From Planctomycetota bacterium (GTDB lineage: Bacteria; Planctomycetota; SZUA-567; H5-PLA8), in the NCBI GenBank assembly GCA_016200135.1, contig JACQFI010000060.1, positions 1 to 64,000 on the forward strand: a DNA stretch of 64,000 nucleotides, given 5' to 3'. Numbering within the stretch: position 1 is the first letter of the stretch; each line of letters begins with the position of its first letter. The notes below the pieces were generated by a model that did no database searches, was not told the DNA's origin, and was given only the letters and a program-made list of their open reading frames with translations. The position numbers were made by a program, and so were the translations under genes. Below are positions 34,745 through 42,265 of the stretch, piece by piece.

Positions 34745-36199
34745 ATGGAATCTGAAAATCTATTCTACATCGGGCTGGCGCTGATCCTTCTTGCCGCCAA
34801 TGCCTTCTTTGTTGCCGCCGAGTTTGCGCTGGTCGGCCTGCGCCGGACCAAGATTGAAGAACTGGTCCAGGAAGGCAGCCGTCCGGCCGAACGCGTCAAA
34901 GCGATTCTCGCCAATCTCAACGACTGCCTCTCGACCTGCCAGGTCGGGATCACGCTAGCCAGCCTGGGCTTGGGCTGGATCGGCGAGGCCTCGTTCGAGA
35001 AGAACATCGAAGCCCTTTTCGTTTATTTGAACATCGGCCAGGGCCCGGCCGCGGTGGTCTCCGCGCACGCCATATCCTTCCTCCTGGCCTTCCTCTGCAT
35101 CACCTTCCTGCATGTGGTGCTCGGCGAACAGTCGCCCAAGATCGTGGCGATCCAGTTCCCCGAAGCCCTGGCCATGTGGATTGCGTGGCCGATGCGCTAC
35201 TTCAACAAGCTCTTCTTCCCCTTGGTCTGGATCCTCAACGGGTCTACGCGCGCCGTGCTCGGCGTCTTCGGTTTGAAGGCTCAGCCCGCCCACGCGCGCG
35301 TGCACTCCGAAGAAGAGCTCGGCATGATCCTCGACGAGAGCCATAAGGCCGGGCTGATGAGCCCCGAAGAGCGCAAGATGCTCGAGCGCGTCTTCGCCTT
35401 CCACGACAAGACGGTTAAGGAGATCATGACGCCGCGGCCGGACATCGTGGCGCTGGACCTGCGCACGCCGGAGGGCAAGGTCGCGGACCTGGCCTTTAAA
35501 GAAGGCTACAGCCGCCTGCCGGTCTTCGACGGCAACCTGGACAAGATCGTCGGCATCGTCTACGTGAAGGACCTGCTCTACACGATCCGCGACCCCAAGC
35601 TGATCAAGATCGCCGACCTGATCCGCGAGCACATCGAGATCTCCGAGACCTACAGCGTCTCGCTGCTGCTGCGCGACTTCCAGCGCCGCCGCATCCACAT
35701 GGCGATCGTGGTGGACGAGTTCGGCGCGACGGCGGGGCTGGTGACGCTGGAGGACATCGTGGAGGAGATCGTCGGCGAGATTCAGGACGAGCATGATGAG
35801 GAGAAGCCCGAGGTCGAGAAACTCGCCGACGGCGCCGTCCTCTTCGACGGCAAGGCGCACCTGGACAAGTTCCGCGAGGTCTTCGCCGAGGTGGAACTGC
35901 CCGAGGGCGGCTTCGAGACCGTCGCGGGGCTGGTGCTGCACCTGGCCGGGCGCGTGCCGACCGAAGGCGACACCGTGCGCCTGGGCGAGTACGTCCTGCG
36001 CGTGGCCCAGCGCGACGGCCGGCGCATCAAGAAGATCGCCGTGCGCAAAGTCCCGCTCGGAGCGACGCAGACCTTCGCGCCACTGAACCTCGCCGAAGCA
36101 GCGCCCGGGACCGCAACGCCCGGCTCCCCCTCCGACCGCCGCCCGATGCCCGAAGAGATTGTTCCGCCGAAGAAAGCGAAAGCGCCGGCGGAAAGATGA
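34745..36199 (+). CDS. CNNM/CorC-family transporter (HlyC/CorC hemolysin-like)
   Basis: A 484-residue membrane protein. The DUF21 transmembrane domain covers residues 1-185 (FYIGLALILLAANAFFVAAE at the N-terminus, several more helices). Paired CBS domains occupy about 205-330 (KTVKEIMTPRPDIVALDLRT and DLLYTIRD, MAIVVDEFGATAGLVTLEDI). The C-terminal CorC_HlyC domain lies at about 350-430. Members export Mg2+ or Co2+ or maintain Mg2+ balance, with CBS domains sensing nucleotides. The last 40 residues are Pro/Lys-rich. Monocistronic; the ribosome site is weak. Confidence 0.9.
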   Translation: MESENLFYIGLALILLAANAFFVAAEFALVGLRRTKIEELVQEGSRPAERVKAILANLNDCLSTCQVGITLASLGLGWIGEASFEKNIEALFVYLNIGQGPAAVVSAHAISFLLAFLCITFLHVVLGEQSPKIVAIQFPEALAMWIAWPMRYFNKLFFPLVWILNGSTRAVLGVFGLKAQPAHARVHSEEELGMILDESHKAGLMSPEERKMLERVFAFHDKTVKEIMTPRPDIVALDLRTPEGKVADLAFKEGYSRLPVFDGNLDKIVGIVYVKDLLYTIRDPKLIKIADLIREHIEISETYSVSLLLRDFQRRRIHMAIVVDEFGATAGLVTLEDIVEEIVGEIQDEHDEEKPEVEKLADGAVLFDGKAHLDKFREVFAEVELPEGGFETVAGLVLHLAGRVPTEGDTVRLGEYVLRVAQRDGRRIKKIAVRKVPLGATQTFAPLNLAEAAPGTATPGSPSDRRPMPEEIVPPKKAKAPAER

Positions 36200-36296
36200 T
36201 TAGGTTGAAAATGTGCTAGAAACGAAGGAAGACGATCCGCCCAATAGTTGTGAAACAGTGTTGATTCACGGTTGAATACTATAAGGATAGAAATTC

Positions 36297-37040
36297 ATGG
36301 CCGATTTAAATTCAAAAAACATGCAGAAAAAACAAGAGTTGTTGGACTTCTTAGAAAACGGCGTACTGTATAAGCGATACTCTATGAGCTCATTGAAAAT
36401 AATTAAGGAAAAAGCTTCAGGTGGATATTCTACTTCCGAAGCAAATGTAAAATTTCAATCAACTCCTAAACTGCAACTCCCTTGCGAATGCTCTGAGTCA
36501 AGTACCACAACCTGGGTACCCAGTTCCAGCCTCAAATATTATAACCCTGATTATATTGTGATGACTTATCGCTGTGCATCCTGTGATCAACTTCGGTATT
36601 ACTTTCTAGAGATAGAACTCGAGTTTCAAAGAAGAGATCTACTCGAAGATACTTTGTATTCGGTTCTCATTATCAAGAAAAATGGCCAACGTCCTGGTCT
36701 CGACCTAGCGATTGAAAAAGATCGAGCCCTTCGTCGTGTTGTAGAAGCAAAATTTGAAGGTCTGAGGTTAAAAGCACTTCAAGAAAATCCAGGGGATATA
36801 GCTAAGCTAGATGGTATAAAGAAAATGCTGTCGTTTGATGAAAAAATGGAAATATTAATTAAATATATTCCAAGTGAACTTAAACTTGGAGAAGGCTCTC
36901 TTAGAAAATTATACAGTCAAGCGAGCGATGGAATTCACAATAAAACCGATGAAGAATGTGTAGAAGTATACGATAATCTTAGGCCCCAGTTAGATTATTG
37001 GCTCGCATTATTTCAGGCCTATTACAAAAGACCCAAATGA
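36297..37040 (+). CDS. AT-rich orphan protein with zinc-binding-like cysteines, function unknown
   Basis: A 247-residue hydrophilic protein. LPCECSESS and YRCASCDQLRYYF provide a CxC/CxxC set that probably binds zinc at about residues 60-105. The C-terminal half is helical, and its end, SDGIHNKTDEECVEVYDNLR followed by LDYWLALFQAYY, resembles DUF4145/HEPN-like C-termini, though I cannot assign it firmly. AAGGA lies nine bases before the ATG. Base composition and codon use are far more AT-rich than both neighbours, which marks it as acquired. A conserved 21-bp motif and a giant hairpin follow it. Confidence 0.65.
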   Translation: MADLNSKNMQKKQELLDFLENGVLYKRYSMSSLKIIKEKASGGYSTSEANVKFQSTPKLQLPCECSESSTTTWVPSSSLKYYNPDYIVMTYRCASCDQLRYYFLEIELEFQRRDLLEDTLYSVLIIKKNGQRPGLDLAIEKDRALRRVVEAKFEGLRLKALQENPGDIAKLDGIKKMLSFDEKMEILIKYIPSELKLGEGSLRKLYSQASDGIHNKTDEECVEVYDNLRPQLDYWLALFQAYYKRPK

Positions 37041-37086
37041 CACCGCTACGCAGCTAAAATAAAGAAAATCAATGTGTGCGACTAAT

Positions 37087-37107
37087 AATCGGTAACAGAA
37101 CACTCCA
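37087..37107 (+). repeat. 21-bp conserved motif, copy 2
   Basis: AATCGGTAACAGAACACTCCA matches the motif at 29343-29363 at 17 of 21 positions, with all four differences being transitions. It lies 46 bases after the AT-rich orphan gene. Confidence 0.5.
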
Positions 37108-37170
37108 ATTTTGACGGACCGCTCGCTCAACTCGCGCTTGGTTTGGACTCATGCGATCATGCGGAACGTT

Positions 37171-37265
37171 CTCCTTTTTCTAACCCCCCCCGCGCCGGTC
37201 GCTGGGTTGTGCGGCATGGCCGCGCCTCCCCGCGACCGGCGCGGGGGGGGGGGTAGAAAAAAGGG
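37171..37265. repeat. Large perfect hairpin with C/G tracts
   Basis: CCCCCCCCGCGCCGGTCGC at 37184-37202 is perfectly complementary to 37232-37250, around a 29-base loop. Flanking CTCCTTTTTCTA and TAGAAAAAAGGGG extend the complementarity outward. The length and symmetry suggest a mobile palindromic element or a very strong bidirectional terminator. Confidence 0.7.
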
Positions 37266-37351
37266 GGCCGTTGCATCCTCTGGAAAAGCGCAGGCTTTCC
37301 GCACAGCAGTCGGCGTAGCCGCAACAGAGACGGCGGCAGCATACCTCTGTC

Positions 37352-37435
37352 GTCCCTAACGGGACTTACTTTGAAGGGATGCGTTCGTTTCCCAGGACTC
37401 ACGTCCTGGGCCACCCTCTGTCGCCGCTACGCGGC
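37352..37435. repeat. Array of three short hairpins
   Basis: GTCCCTAACGGGAC (37352-37365), CCCAGGACTCACGTCCTGGG (37391-37410) and GCCGCTACGCGGC (37423-37435) follow at short intervals. The style matches the palindrome cluster at 26636-26721, though the sequences differ. Confidence 0.55.
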
Positions 37436-37464
37436 TGAAAGCGTTGCGTGCGAAGGATGAAGGT

Positions 37465-38559
37465 CTATTCGCCGCGCGGCGCGACGAGCGTCTCGCCGGC
37501 GTGCCATACGGCGGGCATGCGGAGGTGGGTGGGCTTGCGCGGGCGGGCGCGGAGCAGGTCCACGGCGGCGCGGCCCATGGCGACGAAATCGAGCGCCGGG
37601 CCGGTCCAATCGATCGTGCTCTCTGCGGGGCCGCGGAACGTTACCACGCTGAGGTCGCGCGGGATGGCGAGGCCCAGCGCCCGCGCTTCCGTTTCAATCT
37701 GGCCCGCGTGCATCTGGCTCGTGCAGAGCACCGCCGTCACGCGCGGGCGCGCCTGGAGCAGCTCCCCGATCGCGCTGCTGCGCGGTTCGAAGGTGGCGCT
37801 CACGATGCGGCACTGGTTCGATTTTAACCCCGCGCGCTTGCAGGCGGCCAGGAAGCCTGCCTGCCGTTCCTTGGCGTCGGGGTCGATGTTCTTGAGGTTG
37901 GAGACCACCGAGCGCACGAAGGCCAGTTGCCGGTGGCCGTGCTCGAGCATGCGCGCGGTCGCGTCGAACGCGGCGTCGTAGTTGCCGGCGGCGATCGAGT
38001 GCATCTTGTACTCATCGCCCGGCTGGTCCACGAGGACCACGGGCACGCCGACGGACTCGTACTTCTTCAGCAGCGCCGGAGGAAAGTTGCCCGGCAGGAT
38101 GATGCCGAGCAGCGGCAGGTCGCGCAGGCCGGAGGGACTCTCCTGCCGCCACCAGCGGAGTTCCTGTAGAAAGAGGAACGTGTGGCGCGTCTCCGCCAGG
38201 CGCTGCACGATGCCGTGGCCCACGCCCGGCCCGAGCCCGAAGCCGACGAACTCGGCCAGCGCGATTTTCGAGACCACCGCGACGGTCTGGTCCATGACTT
38301 CGGCGAGCGGCACGCGGCGCGTGGCGACGGCGGGGCGGCTCTGGCTGAGGCGCACGCGCCCGGCTTTTTGCAGCGCGTGCAGCGCGAGCCAGACCGTCTT
38401 GACGCCGACCCCGTGCGCGCGGGCCAGTTGCCGGCACGAAGGCAGGGCCTGGTCCACGGGCCATGCGCCCGCGTCGAGCTTCTGCTCGAAGGCCGCCGCG
38501 AGCGCCTTGAAGCGGGCCGCGGTTCCCGGCGGCCGGCCGCGGCGCGGCTTTTTCTTCAT
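37465..38559 (-). CDS. Transcriptional regulator: GntR-type HTH fused to LacI-type ligand domain
   Basis: A 364-residue regulator. The N-terminus KKKPRRGRPPG contains an AT-hook-like RGRP core. A GntR-type winged helix follows at about residues 25-85 (LPSCRQLARAHGVGVKTVWL, LQKAGRVRLS). From about 120 onwards it is a periplasmic-binding-protein-like effector domain of the LacI/GalR class (LPLLGIILPGNF, GVPVVLVDQPG, DAAFDATARMLEHGHRQLAF, VTAVLCTSQMHAG, LSVVTFRGPAES). Such hybrids respond to sugars. It is divergent from the five-gene propeller array, starting 268 bases away, and is the obvious candidate to control it. Confidence 0.85.
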   Translation of the reverse strand: MKKKPRRGRPPGTAARFKALAAAFEQKLDAGAWPVDQALPSCRQLARAHGVGVKTVWLALHALQKAGRVRLSQSRPAVATRRVPLAEVMDQTVAVVSKIALAEFVGFGLGPGVGHGIVQRLAETRHTFLFLQELRWWRQESPSGLRDLPLLGIILPGNFPPALLKKYESVGVPVVLVDQPGDEYKMHSIAAGNYDAAFDATARMLEHGHRQLAFVRSVVSNLKNIDPDAKERQAGFLAACKRAGLKSNQCRIVSATFEPRSSAIGELLQARPRVTAVLCTSQMHAGQIETEARALGLAIPRDLSVVTFRGPAESTIDWTGPALDFVAMGRAAVDLLRARPRKPTHLRMPAVWHAGETLVAPRGE

Positions 38560-38732
38560 GCCGTGATCCTCATGCGTGGCTCAGGCGTTCCGCCTGTTCA
38601 AAGAGTCCGGCGAAGCCGCTGCATCTGCATCCGAAACGAACGCTGGCGCGCTTCGCGTTCCTGATTGGACGGCCGAGACGGCTGTGCCACGTTTTCCCGC
38701 CCGAACTCGAAGCGTCACGCGCTCCGCAGCAT

Positions 38733-38755
38733 AAGGCAACAATAAGGGAACAATA
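38733..38755 (+). promoter_or_regulatory. Tandem 11-bp direct repeats, candidate operator
   Basis: AAGGCAACAATA and AAGGGAACAATA repeat with an 11-base period, one helical turn, about 75 bases before the first propeller gene and 175 bases from the divergent regulator start. A cooperative regulator site is a reasonable guess. No confident -35/-10 pair was found beside it. Confidence 0.35.
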
Positions 38756-38827
38756 GCGCGGAACTTGGCTGAGCGCAATGGGGGCGGGGACTCCCCGGTG
38801 TAGATTAGGCATGCGGGGGAGGCCGAA

Positions 38828-40372
38828 ATGCTTGATTCACATGTGCTTAACCAGACATTGCGAGTGCTGCTCACGACCTGCGTGATTTTGGCCGGAGGCA
38901 GCGCCGCCAGCGAAGCCCTCGCCGCGAAACCGGCCAAGTCGGAATTCGAGGCATTCTTCGGGCCGCAGACGGACTGGCCGCGCTACCGCGGTCCGCAGGG
39001 GAATGGCGTCGCGGAGCAGAAGGGCCTGCCCGTCAAATGGAGCAAGAAGGAGAACATCCTCTGGTCGGTGGACCTGTTTCAGCAGCCGAAGGACATCTAT
39101 CCACTTTACCCGTACACATCCCCGATTGTGTATAAGGATAAGATCTTCGTCACGCTCGCGACGTACAAGCCCGGCATCTTCGTCGAGCCGCCGAAAAACT
39201 TTAAACTCAAGGACCCGAAGCCGGCCACCTTCGCGGAGCTGGCGGAGTTCAAGCTGGTCTGCTTCAACAAGAGCGACGGCCGGAAACTCTGGGAGACGTT
39301 CATCGAACCCGGCGAAGGCTGGGAGGCGGGTCCGCTTCCCGGCGACCACGGGGACGAATGCTCGTTCGACGTCACCACGCCCTGCACCGACGGCGAGCGC
39401 GTGTACGTCGCCTTTGGCGGCCGGGGGATGGAAAAGAACCTGGGCGAGGGCGTGCTCGCCGCGGTGGACTACAGCGGCAAGGTGGTCTGGCGGCAGGATT
39501 TCACCAAGATGATCAAAGGGACCTTCGAGTACAACCTGAGCACCAGCCCGGTGCTCTACAAGAATACGATCGTCATGGTCCTGACCGTCGGGAACGGCGG
39601 CGGGTATACGGTCGCCTTCGACAGCAAGACGGGGACCTTGAAATACTGCGACCCGCGCCCCGTTCCGCCGTGGCCTGGGCGCAAACATATGGGCGGGCAC
39701 AGCACGCCGACTCCGGTGCTGGCGAATGGCACGCCGCTCCTTCTGTACAACGCGATCGCGTCGGTTGAAGGCATCAACCCCGAGGACGGCAAGGTCGTCT
39801 GGTTCGCCAAGTCGGGAGGCGGCTCGTCCTCCATGGTCCATGGCGGCGGGATCGTGTACGGCGACTATGCCAGCACCAAGTGGTCGGGCGCGGCCCTGGC
39901 GCTCGATACGCTCGCCGCAGCCAAGGGCGATATCACGAGCGCCGTGAAGTGGCGTCCGCCCACCGACGTGAGCATCGCCAACGACGACCTCGGCGAGTTG
40001 TCATCGCCGGTGCTTTACGGCGGCTACGTGTACCGCGCGGTGGGCGGGAAGGTGTATTGCACCGAAGCAGCGACGGGCAAGGTGCTGTACGCCGAGAAGC
40101 TGCCTTCGATCTCCTGGATCGCCAATCCCATCGCGACGGGCGACGGCCTGATCTACTTCGCGTCGTCGTACATGACGTACGTCCTCAAGGCCGGCCCCAC
40201 GTTTGAACTTGTCGCGACCAACGAGCTGGACGACGGCGAGTTCGCGCCGGCGTTTCTGCATAGCTGGCGGCCGAACGGCCCGCGGCACGGGTATCCCTAC
40301 AGTTCGTTCGCCGTATCGGAGGGGAAGTTCTTTGTCCTTGGATCCAACAAGCTGTGGTGTGTCGGGAAATAG
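38828..40372 (+). CDS. Secreted PQQ-like beta-propeller protein, array member 1 (no helical insert)
   Basis: A 514-residue protein. A signal peptide (hydrophobic TLRVLLTTCVILAGGSAASE) is followed by DWPRYRGPQGNGV, a variant of the family opening motif. It then carries propeller blades (LVCFNKSDGRKLWETF, LAAVDYSGKVVWRQDF, YTVAFDSKTGTLKY). It differs from the next four genes: the helical insert is missing, the N-terminal region includes VKWSKKENILWSVDL, and the C-terminus ends FFVLGSNKLWCVG. So it is the most diverged of the array and closer to general planctomycete PQQ proteins. GGGGGAGG lies six bases before the ATG. First gene of the array, 18 bases before the next. Confidence 0.85.
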   Translation: MLDSHVLNQTLRVLLTTCVILAGGSAASEALAAKPAKSEFEAFFGPQTDWPRYRGPQGNGVAEQKGLPVKWSKKENILWSVDLFQQPKDIYPLYPYTSPIVYKDKIFVTLATYKPGIFVEPPKNFKLKDPKPATFAELAEFKLVCFNKSDGRKLWETFIEPGEGWEAGPLPGDHGDECSFDVTTPCTDGERVYVAFGGRGMEKNLGEGVLAAVDYSGKVVWRQDFTKMIKGTFEYNLSTSPVLYKNTIVMVLTVGNGGGYTVAFDSKTGTLKYCDPRPVPPWPGRKHMGGHSTPTPVLANGTPLLLYNAIASVEGINPEDGKVVWFAKSGGGSSSMVHGGGIVYGDYASTKWSGAALALDTLAAAKGDITSAVKWRPPTDVSIANDDLGELSSPVLYGGYVYRAVGGKVYCTEAATGKVLYAEKLPSISWIANPIATGDGLIYFASSYMTYVLKAGPTFELVATNELDDGEFAPAFLHSWRPNGPRHGYPYSSFAVSEGKFFVLGSNKLWCVGK

Positions 40373-40390
40373 TCCGCTGAGAACTTGATT

Positions 40391-42220
40391 ATGCGCTGCG
40401 CACGGTTCGGTCTGCTCGCGCTCTTGTGTGCCGCCGGACTCGCCGGACTCGCTGGAACTACGCCCACTTTTGCCGGCGAACCGGCCAAAGGGACCACGGG
40501 CCCGAACGCCGCCGCGCCCGGCGCGATGGACTGGCCGCAGTGGCGCGGGCCGAACCGCGACGGCACCATGCCCGGCTGCCCGAAACTGCTCGACCAATGG
40601 CCCAAAGAAGGCCCGCGGCTGCTCTGGAAGAGCGAGCGCATCCCCGGCGGCGGCGGCAACGGCGTAAGCCATCCCGTGGTGGCGGACGGGAAGGTCTTCG
40701 TCTACGTGAACTGGAAACATCCTTTGGGCACGAAGGACGAGAACCAAGTGAAGCCTTACAACGCGGAAGTGCTGCGCGACTGGGGCTGGATTCCGGAACT
40801 CCCCGCCGACCTGGCGCAGAAGATCGAAGAGGCCCGCGTCTCGCCCAGCAAACCCAAGTTTAAAGGGATCTCGTTCCTGGGCGGCATGCCGCAGAAGGTC
40901 CAGGATGAGATGGTCGCGGATATTCTGAAGAAGAACCCGGAACTGGCGAAATACATCCAGGACTTCCTCGCTAAGCTCGACCCGAGCGCCGCCCAGCAGT
41001 ACGGGCCCTACGCCAAGCGCCGCATCTGCCACGCGGGGTTTACCTGGGAACAGTTGGGGCGTTTCGCCGCGATCGTGAAGGATCAGACGTTCAGTGAAAG
41101 CAAGAAGGTCGACGAGTTACTCAAGAGCAAAGGCTTCACGCTTGACCTGGAACTCAAGAAGTGCGGCATGAATCAGGACGAGTTCAACAAGTGTTTCACG
41201 GGCATCGCCTGGGCGCGCGCGTACACGCTGGTGGACACGGTCGTCTGCCTGGACGCGGCGACCGGAAAGGCGCTCTGGAAGAAGGAGTTCCCGCTCTTCG
41301 ATCTCGAGAGCCGTTTGAATTACGCGGGTTTCAGCCCGGGCAACTGGACGGCCGGGAGCGACCTGGTGGGCATCCCGACCGATTTCGTCAACTGGTTCGG
41401 TTCGGTGAGCACGCCGGCGGTCTGGGGCGGCCGGTGCTACGTGAAAGGGCTCCTGTCCCTGTACTGCCTTTCCGCGAAGGACGGCGCGGTGCTGTGGGAG
41501 GTCAAACGCAGCGGCACGCACTCTTCGGTGCTGGTGGCCGACGGCGTAGTCTACGCGGGCGGCGAAGCGTACGACGCCGACTCCGGCAAGCCGCTCTGGA
41601 AGGGCGGGGGCAACGGGCGCAGTTCGCCGATTCTCTGGGCCTCCGGCCAGAACAAGTATCTGATCGTCGATAATTCCTGCCTGGATCTGCGCACCGGCAA
41701 GGTCGTGTGGAAGTCCGACTGGAGCGACGGCGGCGGCATCACGCCGGTGCTCAGCGGCGATACGCTCGTCGCCAGCAACGGCGCGTACAAGCTGACGCCG
41801 GAGAAGGCCGAACTGCTCTGGAAGATGCCCGACATCTACATGGGCTCCTCCGACTGCACGAGCCCCATCGTGTACCAGGATTACATCTACTGGTATCACG
41901 ATTGGTATTCCGAGCCCGATTGGTGGTGCATCGACCTGAAGACCGGGAAAGTGCAATGGAAACAGAAGTCGCTGATTCCCTCCGGCACCAGCATCTCGTC
42001 CCCGATCCTGGTGGACGGCAAGATCATCCGGCCGAACGGCGACGGGCATAGCTGCAAGCCGTTCAAGGTCGAGATGCTGCAAGCCACGCCGGAGAAGTTC
42101 GTGCAGTTGAGCGTCTTCGATCCCGGCGCGCTCTATTTCTGCTCGCCCGCGTTGGCCGGCGGAAGACTGTACCTGCGCACCGCGGACGGCGTCTCCTGCT
42201 ACGACCTCGTTCACAATTAA
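40391..42220 (+). CDS. Secreted PQQ-like beta-propeller protein, array member 2
   Basis: A 609-residue protein from the ATG at 40391 (MRCARFGLLALLCAAGLAGL, signal peptide). DWPQWRGPNRDGTMPG opens the mature propeller. A long helical insert (VLRDWGWIPELPADLAQKIE through about residue 270) precedes blades such as VVCLDAATGKALWKKEFPL, LYCLSAKDGAVLWEVKRSG, CLDLRTGKVVWK and CIDLKTGKVQWKQ. It ends LYLRTADGVSCYDL. It has the longest insert of the array. It begins 18 bases after the previous stop. Outside or periplasmic location is inferred from the signal peptide. Confidence 0.85.
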   Translation: MRCARFGLLALLCAAGLAGLAGTTPTFAGEPAKGTTGPNAAAPGAMDWPQWRGPNRDGTMPGCPKLLDQWPKEGPRLLWKSERIPGGGGNGVSHPVVADGKVFVYVNWKHPLGTKDENQVKPYNAEVLRDWGWIPELPADLAQKIEEARVSPSKPKFKGISFLGGMPQKVQDEMVADILKKNPELAKYIQDFLAKLDPSAAQQYGPYAKRRICHAGFTWEQLGRFAAIVKDQTFSESKKVDELLKSKGFTLDLELKKCGMNQDEFNKCFTGIAWARAYTLVDTVVCLDAATGKALWKKEFPLFDLESRLNYAGFSPGNWTAGSDLVGIPTDFVNWFGSVSTPAVWGGRCYVKGLLSLYCLSAKDGAVLWEVKRSGTHSSVLVADGVVYAGGEAYDADSGKPLWKGGGNGRSSPILWASGQNKYLIVDNSCLDLRTGKVVWKSDWSDGGGITPVLSGDTLVASNGAYKLTPEKAELLWKMPDIYMGSSDCTSPIVYQDYIYWYHDWYSEPDWWCIDLKTGKVQWKQKSLIPSGTSISSPILVDGKIIRPNGDGHSCKPFKVEMLQATPEKFVQLSVFDPGALYFCSPALAGGRLYLRTADGVSCYDLVHN

Positions 42221-42265
42221 GCGCGCTGCACGCGGCGCCGCGATACTTCGAGAGGAACAAGCGAG

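Larger units (their letters stand above)
37041..37464. other. 424-base repeat-rich gap
   Basis: No supportable gene; short open frames here are by-products of the repeats. It contains the 21-bp motif copy (37087-37107), the large C/G-tract hairpin (37171-37265) and an array of small hairpins (37352-37435). Confidence 0.6.

Noticed and set aside
37111-37414. Short open frames on both strands in the repeat-rich gap
   Set aside because: They run through the giant hairpin and small palindromes, have low-complexity translations and no ribosome site.
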